This document shows positions 1 through 6,018 of a stretch of DNA of 7,235 nt, in pieces (positions within the stretch are counted from its first letter, which is position 1; every line of letters begins with the position of its first letter). The notes under the pieces are model-generated. The model made no database searches and had not been told where the DNA came from. It saw only the letters and a list, made by a program, of their open reading frames with translations. The stretch is taken from the NCBI GenBank assembly GCA_964534135.1, contig CAZHQC010000115.1, forward strand, positions 1 through 7,235, written 5' to 3'. The translations under genes were made by a program, and so were the position numbers. This stretch comes from JAKLQJ01 sp964534135 (GTDB taxonomy: Bacteria; Elusimicrobiota; Elusimicrobia; Elusimicrobiales; UBA9959).

Positions 1-1541
1 TTTTTAAGCCAATTAAAAGTATCCTTATTTCTATAATAAACGCTTTGTAAATTTGTAACTGAAATAGCGAAAAGAACTTTATCCATTTTACACAAATCTT
101 CATTTGTTCCTTTTAGCTCAATGTTTGAAATTATGCCCAAAGGAATATATTTTATCCCATAATACTCGGGACGAGAAACACCAAAATAGGAAAAAATAAT
201 CGGAGGATTACCGTTTGCCTTTAAATACTTGGACAATTCTGGAATATCTTGCCCCCAATCCACATTTGAATCTGCCAAATATTTATAACCGTTATCAGGG
301 CCTCCAATTAAAGAATTGAAGTATGAAAGATAAAACGGATGTGTTTTAAATAAAAAAACGGATGATAAAATAATGGAAAACACCAAAGCTAAAGCCACCT
401 TTTTATTTTTATAAAATTCAGCCAGTCCTATGGAAGCAATAATACAAATAAATGGCATAAGAGGAAGGATATGCCTTATGCCAATTTGAAGTCTTGAGGT
501 AAATGAAATAAGTAAATAAAAAATAAATGGAATTATTATCCAGATATATTTTTTTTGCGGCTTTAAGGCAATGGTAATAAAACCAAGAACAGCGGAAAAT
601 AAAACAAAAACAGGTGTTTTAATCAAAAAAGTCAAAGGAAAATACCATAAAACACCATTCATAGAATAATGCCCCCAAGCAAATGAGGGACGACCGGTAT
701 TAACTCTCTTTAAAGTAGACAGCAAACCTTCCATATATAGAGATAAATCAAATCTATAAACCAATGCCAAAGTAAAAACCATTAAAAGAATGTATACTCC
801 TGAAAATATAAAAAACTTTTTGAAATCACTTTTTCTTATTAAGAAAAAATCAATCCCCCATATACCTATGAGAATTGGCGCTATTATCACCATGCTAAAC
901 TTTGAAGCCATCGCAAGACCGGTAAAAAAGCCTGCCGCGGCAATATATATAAACATTTTATTGCGTGAAATTTCCCGGGCCAAACTTAAAGAAGCCATAG
1001 CCCCAAAATAGAAACTTATAAAATAAAAAAGAGCCGCCGCCGAATCAGTGGTTATAAGAGCATTATTTGAAATAAAAATAGGCATAAAAGCAAAAATTAT
1101 AAGCGCAAAAGCGGCGCTTTCAAAAGAATGCAATTGTTTTGAAAAAAAGAATATAAAAATTGAAAATAAAAGCGTCCAAATTAAAAAAGTAAAAATTCTT
1201 GCCGTATTTACTATTGTCTTGGCGCTTTTAGTATTATTAAAAACAAATAAATCGCCATAATGATAGGGCGCCTTAGCTGAAAAATAGGGATGACTCATAA
1301 AGGAATTTAATTTATAAAAGAAAAGAGGCGCGGCCGATAACATCTCGGAAAATGGCGGATGATCCATTATATTCATAATGTATTTTCCACCGGCTATATG
1401 GCTATAACCGCTTGATAAATGCACCGTTTCATCATAAGTACAGGAAGATTTTTTTATAAAAGCTAAGCCGGCATAAATATGCAAAACTAAAGCGATCAAA
1501 ACAATGAAAGAGACTATTTTCCCCTTTTTACTTATGCCCAT
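1..1541 (-). CDS. GT-C/GT39-like membrane glycosyltransferase, C-terminus cut by window edge
   Basis: My reading of the minus strand gives one open frame of 513 codons from the ATG at 1541 to the left edge, with no stop. It is very hydrophobic, with many predicted membrane helices: about residues 9-29, 113-133, 141-160, several between 165 and 265, then 300-325, 333-348, 355-375 and 382-398. The first external loop carries D37-E38 followed by D60-H-P-P, the usual place of the catalytic acidic residue in GT-C enzymes. A second acidic position follows LITTD (D166), and R356-H357 sits before a helix. After the last helix comes GGPDNGYKYLADSNVDWGQD (413-432), a pattern I recognise from bacterial GT39/PMT-like proteins, then the start of a soluble C-terminal domain. 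Such enzymes move a sugar from a polyprenyl-phosphate carrier to a protein or lipid acceptor on the outer face of the inner membrane; donor and acceptor are unknown here. A GTG at 1574 is an alternative start, but 1541 is preferred because of the TATAAT box ahead of it. It is divergent from the radical SAM gene. Confidence 0.85.
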   Translation of the reverse strand, partial: MGISKKGKIVSFIVLIALVLHIYAGLAFIKKSSCTYDETVHLSSGYSHIAGGKYIMNIMDHPPFSEMLSAAPLFFYKLNSFMSHPYFSAKAPYHYGDLFVFNNTKSAKTIVNTARIFTFLIWTLLFSIFIFFFSKQLHSFESAAFALIIFAFMPIFISNNALITTDSAAALFYFISFYFGAMASLSLAREISRNKMFIYIAAAGFFTGLAMASKFSMVIIAPILIGIWGIDFFLIRKSDFKKFFIFSGVYILLMVFTLALVYRFDLSLYMEGLLSTLKRVNTGRPSFAWGHYSMNGVLWYFPLTFLIKTPVFVLFSAVLGFITIALKPQKKYIWIIIPFIFYLLISFTSRLQIGIRHILPLMPFICIIASIGLAEFYKNKKVALALVFSIILSSVFLFKTHPFYLSYFNSLIGGPDNGYKYLADSNVDWGQDIPELSKYLKANGNPPIIFSYFGVSRPEYYGIKYIPLGIISNIELKGTNEDLCKMDKVLFAISVTNLQSVYYRNKDTFNWLK

Positions 1542-1547
1542 TTGGTT

Positions 1548-1553
1548 ATTATA
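1548..1553 (-). promoter_or_regulatory. -10 box (TATAAT) for the glycosyltransferase gene
   Basis: The minus strand reads a perfect TATAAT followed by six bases (AACCAA) and then the ATG at 1541. Transcription normally starts about seven bases after the hexamer, which would put the first base of the mRNA on the A of the start codon. No Shine-Dalgarno sequence lies between. With a 17-base spacer the -35 position reads TAGTGA, a weak match, so the call rests on the -10 box and its spacing. TATAAT-like strings are common by chance in DNA this AT-rich. Confidence 0.45.
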
Positions 1554-1591
1554 AGAATTTAGGAAAAATATCACTAATTTAAAAATGTTAA

Positions 1592-1597
1592 TATATT
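1592..1597 (+). promoter_or_regulatory. -10 box (TATATT) for the radical SAM gene
   Basis: TATATT is followed by AATCAA and the ATG at 1604, the same six-base spacing as on the opposite strand. A transcript beginning about seven bases past the hexamer would start on the A of the ATG. An in-frame TAA at 1589-1591 and the lack of another upstream start fix the start codon, and no purine-rich ribosome site precedes it. The -35 position with a 17-base spacer (TATCAC) is a poor match. Confidence 0.4.
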
Positions 1598-1603
1598 AAT
1601 CAA

Positions 1604-3067
1604 ATGGCGAAAAATCAATTAATTAAGGAAATAGCAAAAAAAAGGCTAAAACTGTTTGAAAATTTTGTCAATATATTGGTATCCAAATACGGCTATCGCC
1701 ATAATTTTTTTCTTACTGATTTTTATAGCATTGGTATAGCGCTTGAAGAAATTTATTTTAAAGAATCTGAAATTATAGACACTTGGCAAAAATACCTCCA
1801 AAACAAAAACAATAAAAACCATCATATACAGCTCTATATAGGCTGCCCCTATTGTACTTCAAGATGTTCTTGCTGTATTTATTTTAAGGAAATAGGTGTG
1901 GCTAAGCTTGTTGAAGAATATAAAAACAATCTTATAGCTTTCATAAATTCTTTCTCGAATGTTTTAAAAAATATAAATTTTGACAATATATATTTCGGTG
2001 GCGGCACACCCAGCATATTTACAGAAAAACAAACCGAAGAAATTTGTTGCGCCATTGAAAAAAAAATACGTTTTGATCCAAAAGGAGAAAGAACTGTTGA
2101 ATGCAATCCGGCCACAACAACATTTAAAAAACTAAAATCATTTAAAAAAGCCGGGTTTAACAGGGTAAGCTTCGGAGTGCAATCGCTAAACCCAAAAGTC
2201 CTTAAAGAAATCAACCGCGGTTATCAAACTTTTCCCATGGTCAAAGATTCAATTTTGGGAGCAAAAAAGGCCGGAATAGAATATATCAATGTGGATTTAA
2301 TGCTTGGTCTTTATAATGACACGCCCAAATCATTTATAAACACCTTTAAAAAAATAATTGCCCTAAAACCCTATACGGTAAGAGTTTATTCCAGCCAACC
2401 CATAAAATCTTACCTTGATAAATATTTTAAGGGCAAACTAAGTAATTTTGAAAAGCATTATGAAAAACAAAAACAAGTGTTAACTAAATTACGCCTCATA
2501 GCCTCTGAAATGAATTTCTCTTATGAAAAAGAGGGTTTAGAATTTAATAGAAGGTCCACTAGCGCCACAGACTTTAAAAACAAAGATATTCCCCCTTTAA
2601 ACGCGGTCTACCATACTTATATAGAAGATAAAGAGGCGTCTCTATTTTGTTTGGGACATGCCGGCAATTCATATATTTATAATCAAATAAGATATCGCAG
2701 CACCCCGCTGCATAAAGATCCCTCTAAAAACACCTTTATTGGAATTAAAACAGACAGAAAAAATGAAATGGCTTATTTTTTGCTTAACAATCTCTCTAAT
2801 GATAAAGCTGTTTCCCTAAAAGCTTTTAAAAAAGTTTTCAAGGCGAATTTAAGAGATGAGTTTGAATATGAAATAAAACTTTTGGAAAGCCTTAATAAAA
2901 TAGAATTTAATGGAGATAAGATGATATTCTTGCCTGTGCAAGCCAAGGAAAGATTTACTTATTCTATGTTTTTTATTCCCTACCCCCAACTCTTAAAAAA
3001 CCTAAAAAACCTGCTTGATGGAAAAGGAAAAACATTGCCTATAAAAAAGGATAATGGCAAAGATTAA
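1604..3067 (+). CDS. HemN/HemW-superfamily radical SAM protein, function unknown
   Basis: 487 residues. The radical SAM iron-sulfur cluster motif CX3CX2C is C84, C88 and C91 within CPYCTSRCSCC (81-91), aligned with the HIPFC..KC..C region of HemN and HemW. Two extra cysteines, C81 and C90, lie in the same stretch. IYFGGGTPS (129-137) is the SAM-binding GGG motif, ECNP at 166-169 and AGFNRVSFGVQS at 183-194 are family hallmarks, and INVDLMLGL is at 228-236. Residues about 385-465 look like the HemN C-terminal winged-helix domain. Unlike HemW, about 80 residues precede the cluster. The YEISNFA and HNxxYW signatures are missing, and the Y-L-x-x-E-P-G-T region is replaced by YSSQPIKS. The fourth cysteine of true HemN (C-X-C) is also absent, since residue 93 is Tyr. 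It is therefore unlikely to be HemN or HemW proper. Heme-degrading (ChuW/HutW-like) or class C methyltransferase relatives are possible. The start is fixed by an in-frame stop 13-15 bases upstream; the next Met is residue 212. Confidence 0.85.
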   Translation: MAKNQLIKEIAKKRLKLFENFVNILVSKYGYRHNFFLTDFYSIGIALEEIYFKESEIIDTWQKYLQNKNNKNHHIQLYIGCPYCTSRCSCCIYFKEIGVAKLVEEYKNNLIAFINSFSNVLKNINFDNIYFGGGTPSIFTEKQTEEICCAIEKKIRFDPKGERTVECNPATTTFKKLKSFKKAGFNRVSFGVQSLNPKVLKEINRGYQTFPMVKDSILGAKKAGIEYINVDLMLGLYNDTPKSFINTFKKIIALKPYTVRVYSSQPIKSYLDKYFKGKLSNFEKHYEKQKQVLTKLRLIASEMNFSYEKEGLEFNRRSTSATDFKNKDIPPLNAVYHTYIEDKEASLFCLGHAGNSYIYNQIRYRSTPLHKDPSKNTFIGIKTDRKNEMAYFLLNNLSNDKAVSLKAFKKVFKANLRDEFEYEIKLLESLNKIEFNGDKMIFLPVQAKERFTYSMFFIPYPQLLKNLKNLLDGKGKTLPIKKDNGKD

Positions 3068-3094
3068 AAACTGCGCAATATAAAATAATAAAAA
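3068..3094. other. 27-bp convergent intergenic gap without an evident terminator
   Basis: This is the gap between the radical SAM gene (plus) and the efflux permease gene (minus). It is AT-rich and I see no stem-loop with a T tract on either strand. An 8-bp direct repeat, TAAAAACT, occurs at 3065-3072 and 3089-3096 and overlaps both stop codons, but this is weak in such AT-rich DNA. The two transcripts probably overlap at their 3' ends. Confidence 0.5.
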
Positions 3095-4387
3095 CTATTC
3101 ATATTTTAAAGCTTCCACCGGGTCAAGTTTTGAGGCGCTCCAAGCCGGATATATGGCGGCAAAAAAACCTGTTAGCATAGCGGCAAAAACAGATAAAAAA
3201 GGCATCCACCATTGAACCATCATCATGTCAGTATTACCTTTAGACGCCAAATACTGAATACCAATAATGCCAATAAATACGCCTGCAATACCTCCAATAA
3301 ACCCTAAAAATGTGGCTTCAACAATAAACTGAGACATAATATTCATCCGTGTGGCGCCGATAGCCCTTCTTATACCTATTTCTTTTATCCTTGAATAAAC
3401 GGTAGCCAGAGTAACATTCATAATACCTATACCTCCGGCCATTATGGCAATAATACCTATTATCAAAACCGTATACATATCGCGAGCCTTATCGGTTAAT
3501 TGTTCCTTTATCAATTCTCTATAATCCTTAATTTCAAATTTCAATTTACCGCTATGTCTGCTCTGTATAAATTTTTCAATCTTTTTTTTATAGGAAGTAA
3601 TTGTTTTCTCATCTCCCGTATCAATATTTATCGTTCCAATTCCATCTCCACTCATGGACCAGCCGCTTAAAAACCTTTGAGCGGTGGTTATGGGAACAAA
3701 TATTTTACCGTTCCCTCCGCCGGATACACTGAGAAAAGTTTTCGGATTTTTTTCAAGAACAGGTTCCTCTAATATTCCCACTACGGTATATAAATTATCA
3801 CCAAGTTGAATTGTGGAGCCAAGAACTTCATTATGCTTAATATATTCTTGAAACTTGTCCCGCCACGAATACATTTTCATCCATTTTGGTTTTTTTATCC
3901 AGCCTCCGTTTTTAATTATTACGCAGACCCTTTCAAAATTATCCACATCATATTGATTTAGAAACCGCCCCTTTAAATTATAAATCCAACCTCTGCGTCT
4001 CCACTCCGGATTTATTCCTTCCACCCGCTGTCTCGTATGAAATTTTCCCTGACCTACTTTTGCCCATTTTGTAAGAGAAGGAGACACCATATAAAGCCTT
4101 GGAAATTCCTTTCTTATGGCCGAAGAATCTTCAAGTGTTAAAACATCTACCGGCTCATTTTCATTTACCGTAACTGTTCCGCCGCCTCTTTGCATTTGCA
4201 CAGTCATTTTACCTGGGCCAGCTATTTCAAGAGCCTTTTTTGTTCTAAATGTCATTGAATAAATTAAAACAAGACTGTATAAAATTGAAATTACTCCGAT
4301 TGAAATGGCAAAAAAACTAAGGAAAGACCTCATTTTATGATGCCATATTTCAAGAGAGCCGGTTTTTAATAATTCTGATATCTTCAT
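3095..4387 (-). CDS. MacB-type ABC transporter permease
   Basis: 430 residues, the usual size of a stand-alone MacB/FtsX-family permease, which sits in the inner membrane and couples ATP hydrolysis to movements of a periplasmic domain. The N-terminal NKxR-like segment HHKMRSFLSFFAISIGV leads into membrane helix 1 (about 22-45). A MacB periplasmic core domain follows (about 46-302), including the family-type segments TVVGILEEP (201-209) and FVPITTAQRF (230-239). Helices 2-4 lie at about 303-328, 353-378 and 393-414. The cytoplasmic loop after helix 2, YSRIKEIGIRRAIGAT (331-346), is the hallmark coupling segment, and the protein ends with DPVEALKYE as in MacB. Between VCVI (154-157) and VLGSTIQLG (188-196) there is a longer than usual Trp/Lys-rich stretch with W163, W169 and W175. 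The gene starts 7 bp after the ATPase stop, with a weak GAG ribosome site, and is the last gene of the efflux operon. Drug, peptide or lipoprotein cargo cannot be decided. Confidence 0.92.
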   Translation of the reverse strand: MKISELLKTGSLEIWHHKMRSFLSFFAISIGVISILYSLVLIYSMTFRTKKALEIAGPGKMTVQMQRGGGTVTVNENEPVDVLTLEDSSAIRKEFPRLYMVSPSLTKWAKVGQGKFHTRQRVEGINPEWRRRGWIYNLKGRFLNQYDVDNFERVCVIIKNGGWIKKPKWMKMYSWRDKFQEYIKHNEVLGSTIQLGDNLYTVVGILEEPVLEKNPKTFLSVSGGGNGKIFVPITTAQRFLSGWSMSGDGIGTINIDTGDEKTITSYKKKIEKFIQSRHSGKLKFEIKDYRELIKEQLTDKARDMYTVLIIGIIAIMAGGIGIMNVTLATVYSRIKEIGIRRAIGATRMNIMSQFIVEATFLGFIGGIAGVFIGIIGIQYLASKGNTDMMMVQWWMPFLSVFAAMLTGFFAAIYPAWSASKLDPVEALKYE

Positions 4388-4394
4388 TAATTTC

Positions 4395-5066
4395 TCAAAC
4401 TCTTTTTTCTATCCTTCCATCTTTCATAATTATCATTTTTGAAGCTATGCGCGCCAATTCATTATCATGAGTAACCATTATTACCGTAAGCCCGTCAGTA
4501 TTCAATTTTTTCAATAAATCCACTATATTTTTTCCTGTTTTTGAATCCAAATTACCGGTAGGTTCATCAGCAATAATCAATTCCGGCTTATTGGCAATAG
4601 CGCGCGCCATTGCCACCCTTTGACATTCACCGCCGGAAAGTTCCAAAGCGCTATTATTTTCTTTTCCCTTCAAACCCACTTCTTCAAGTAATTCATATGA
4701 TCTTTCAAAAGCAATCTTTTTTTCCACACCCGCATAAAGCATAGGCAACATTATATTTGCGGAAGCTGAAAACCTTGGAAGGAGATTAAAGGATTGAAAA
4801 ATAAAACCTATTTTTTCTCTTCTAAGCATTGATCTTTTTTTATCATTAAAAAAAGTGACATTTTTGCCTTGAAAAAAATACTTTCCACTGCTTGGGTTAT
4901 CTAAAAAACCCAAAATATGCAGAAGAGTAGATTTACCGCAACCTGACGGTCCGGTTATGGATAAAAAATCTCCGGCTTTTATTTCCAAATCAATTTCTTT
5001 AAGAGCTTCATAACCCTTTGATTTTTTTACAGGATAAACTTTTTTTAGATTTTCACATTTTATCAT
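4395..5066 (-). CDS. MacB/LolD-type ABC transporter ATPase
   Basis: 223 residues from the ATG at 5066, typical for this family. It is the cytoplasmic ATP-hydrolysing partner of the downstream permease. All motifs are present: Walker A GPSGCGKST (39-47), Q-loop Q91 in IFQSFNLLP, signature LSGGE (143-147), Walker B LIIADE (163-168), the PTGNLDS D-loop region (169-175) and switch histidine H200 in VTHD. The signature continues as ECQR rather than the common EQQR. The frame is open back to an ATG at 5105, but that would add 13 residues (MRFILISLLIWNQ) foreign to the family. The start MIKCENLKKVY matches the usual MIxLENLxKxY opening and has GGA five bases ahead of it. This start overlaps the end of the adaptor gene by 14 bp, which suggests translational coupling. 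Confidence 0.94.
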   Translation of the reverse strand: MIKCENLKKVYPVKKSKGYEALKEIDLEIKAGDFLSITGPSGCGKSTLLHILGFLDNPSSGKYFFQGKNVTFFNDKKRSMLRREKIGFIFQSFNLLPRFSASANIMLPMLYAGVEKKIAFERSYELLEEVGLKGKENNSALELSGGECQRVAMARAIANKPELIIADEPTGNLDSKTGKNIVDLLKKLNTDGLTVIMVTHDNELARIASKMIIMKDGRIEKRV

Positions 5067-6000
5067 CTGATTCCAGATTAAGAGGCTTATCAGTATAAAC
5101 CTCATCTTTTTCTTTTAAACCGCTTAAAATTTCAATATTTCTAACACCCCTAAGCCCTGTTTTAATCAAGACTTTTTTTGCTTTGCCTCCGGGAACATAG
5201 AGATAAGCAAAAGTAACTCCATATTTTTCAAAAAGCCCAGTAAGAGGCATTATAAGAATGTCTTTTTTTGAATCCATAATAGCTTCAACTCTCGCCGTTA
5301 TTCCCGGCCTTAGAAACTTATGATATCTGCTTATTTCCGCCTGCACTCTAAAAGTTTTTATTCCACTGCGATTATCTTTATCCGCTTGAGGAGATATCAT
5401 GGAAATTTTCCCGGAAAAAACTTCATTTTCAATAGCATCAACATGTATTTTAACCGGCATGCCCACTTTAAGCTTAAAAATATCCATCTCACCTACTTTC
5501 AGCTTTACCAGCATTTTATTGTAATTGCCAATACGCATAAGACATGAGGGATTGGAAGAGGTGGCTGCGCCCGTTATTCTTTGGCCAATTTTTGCCATAG
5601 TAGCTTCGCTATAATATCCACTGCTTACGCAACACATAACCGTTCCACTGATAGGCGCAAAGACATCCATAGGGATAAATTTATCCGCTTCGCTTTGACC
5701 AGGTTGAACTATGGCAATCTTATCACCTTTCTTTACTTTTTTTCCTTCTACAACAAACAATTTCTCAATTCTACCGCTAACTTTTGAATTAACGTCCATT
5801 ATGTTTTTCGGGACAACTTCGCCAATATCATTGAATTTAACTTCTATTTTGCCTTTTGAAAGAAGGACCTTCTCAATTTCGCCTTCGACTTCTGAAGTTT
5901 TTTTATAAAGATTATATCCCCACCATGTTCCTCCTACCAAAACAAAAACACTAAAAACGTATATTGAAGTTTTTAAAGCTAAATTTTTAAATTTTTTCAT
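5053..6000 (-). CDS. MacA/HlyD-family periplasmic adaptor of the efflux pump, short form
   Basis: 315 residues. Residues about 10-30 form one membrane anchor, so the protein is tethered in the inner membrane and faces the periplasm. A first half-lipoyl motif (VNSKVSGRIEKLFVVEGKKV, 70-89, then KKGDKIAIV) and a second (DVFAPISGTVMCC, 112-124) frame only about 12 residues. The coiled-coil hairpin that normally sits between them, and that touches TolC in AcrA and MacA, is therefore missing. The second half contains an unusual CC pair (123-124), about ten extra residues after it, and C153. A beta-barrel follows (KLKVGEMDIFKLKVGMPVKI, 167-186, to RPGITARVEA, 231-240), then a membrane-proximal region (about 250-300). 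These adaptors join the ABC permease to the outer-membrane duct and often stimulate the ATPase. The length is below the roughly 370 residues of E. coli MacA, consistent with the lost hairpin. The gene is 18 bp downstream of the TolC-like gene. Confidence 0.88.
   Translation of the reverse strand: MKKFKNLALKTSIYVFSVFVLVGGTWWGYNLYKKTSEVEGEIEKVLLSKGKIEVKFNDIGEVVPKNIMDVNSKVSGRIEKLFVVEGKKVKKGDKIAIVQPGQSEADKFIPMDVFAPISGTVMCCVSSGYYSEATMAKIGQRITGAATSSNPSCLMRIGNYNKMLVKLKVGEMDIFKLKVGMPVKIHVDAIENEVFSGKISMISPQADKDNRSGIKTFRVQAEISRYHKFLRPGITARVEAIMDSKKDILIMPLTGLFEKYGVTFAYLYVPGGKAKKVLIKTGLRGVRNIEILSGLKEKDEVYTDKPLNLESDDKM
5072..5074 (-). promoter_or_regulatory. short ribosome binding site deciding the ATPase start
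   Basis: The minus strand reads TGGAATCAG immediately before the ATG at 5066, placing GGA five bases from the start. It lies inside the last codons of the adaptor gene. It supports the start at 5066 over the upstream ATG at 5105. Confidence 0.45.
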
Positions 6001-6005
6001 AAGCT

Positions 6006-6012
6006 TCCTCTC
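6006..6012 (-). promoter_or_regulatory. ribosome binding site of the adaptor gene
   Basis: The minus strand reads GAGAGGA, five bases before the ATG at 6000, in the 18-bp gap after the TolC-like gene. It is the clearest Shine-Dalgarno sequence in the window. It shows that this genome does use such sites, in contrast to the divergent pair around 1542-1603. Confidence 0.7.
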
Positions 6013-6018
6013 TTTAAA

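Larger units (their letters stand above)
1538..1607. repeat. imperfect inverted repeat spanning both divergent start sites
   Basis: The left arm, 1538-1553, read on the minus strand is TATAATAACCAAATGG. The right arm, 1592-1607, read on the plus strand is TATATTAATCAAATGG. They agree at 14 of 16 positions and are separated by 38 bp. Each arm holds a -10-like box, a six-base AAYCAA spacer and the start codon of one of the two divergent genes. It may be two copies of the same leaderless promoter type, or a symmetric binding site for a shared regulator. Confidence 0.55.

Noticed and set aside
790..1260. Two small plus-strand open frames (790-1011 and 1048-1260)
   Set aside because: They lie opposite the long glycosyltransferase frame, which has clear family motifs and continuous hydrophobic helices. 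The small frames show no recognisable domain.
1542..1574. Upstream GTG at 1574 as the glycosyltransferase start
   Set aside because: It would add MIFFLNSYNNQ without a ribosome site and would place the perfect TATAAT box inside the coding region. It is not excluded.
1556..1580. AATTTAG...CTAATTT imperfect inverted repeat inside the divergent region
   Set aside because: Six of seven matches of A/T-rich sequence are expected by chance here, and its centre does not match that of the larger inverted repeat.
1879..2214. Minus-strand open frame of 111 codons
   Set aside because: It is antisense to the most conserved part of the radical SAM gene and has no family features.
3035..3060. Possible terminator hairpin TTGCC...GGCAA, followed on the minus strand by TGTTTTT
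   Set aside because: The stem is only 5 bp with a 16-base loop and lies inside the radical SAM coding region. It is too weak to call.
5067..5105. Longer N-terminus for the ATPase from the ATG at 5105
   Set aside because: The extra 13 residues do not fit the family, which normally begins MIxLENL, and the ATG at 5066 has a better placed GGA.
5320..5908. Three plus-strand open frames (5320-5547, 5581-5787, 5711-5908)
   Set aside because: They are antisense to the adaptor gene, overlap one another in part and show no recognisable motif.
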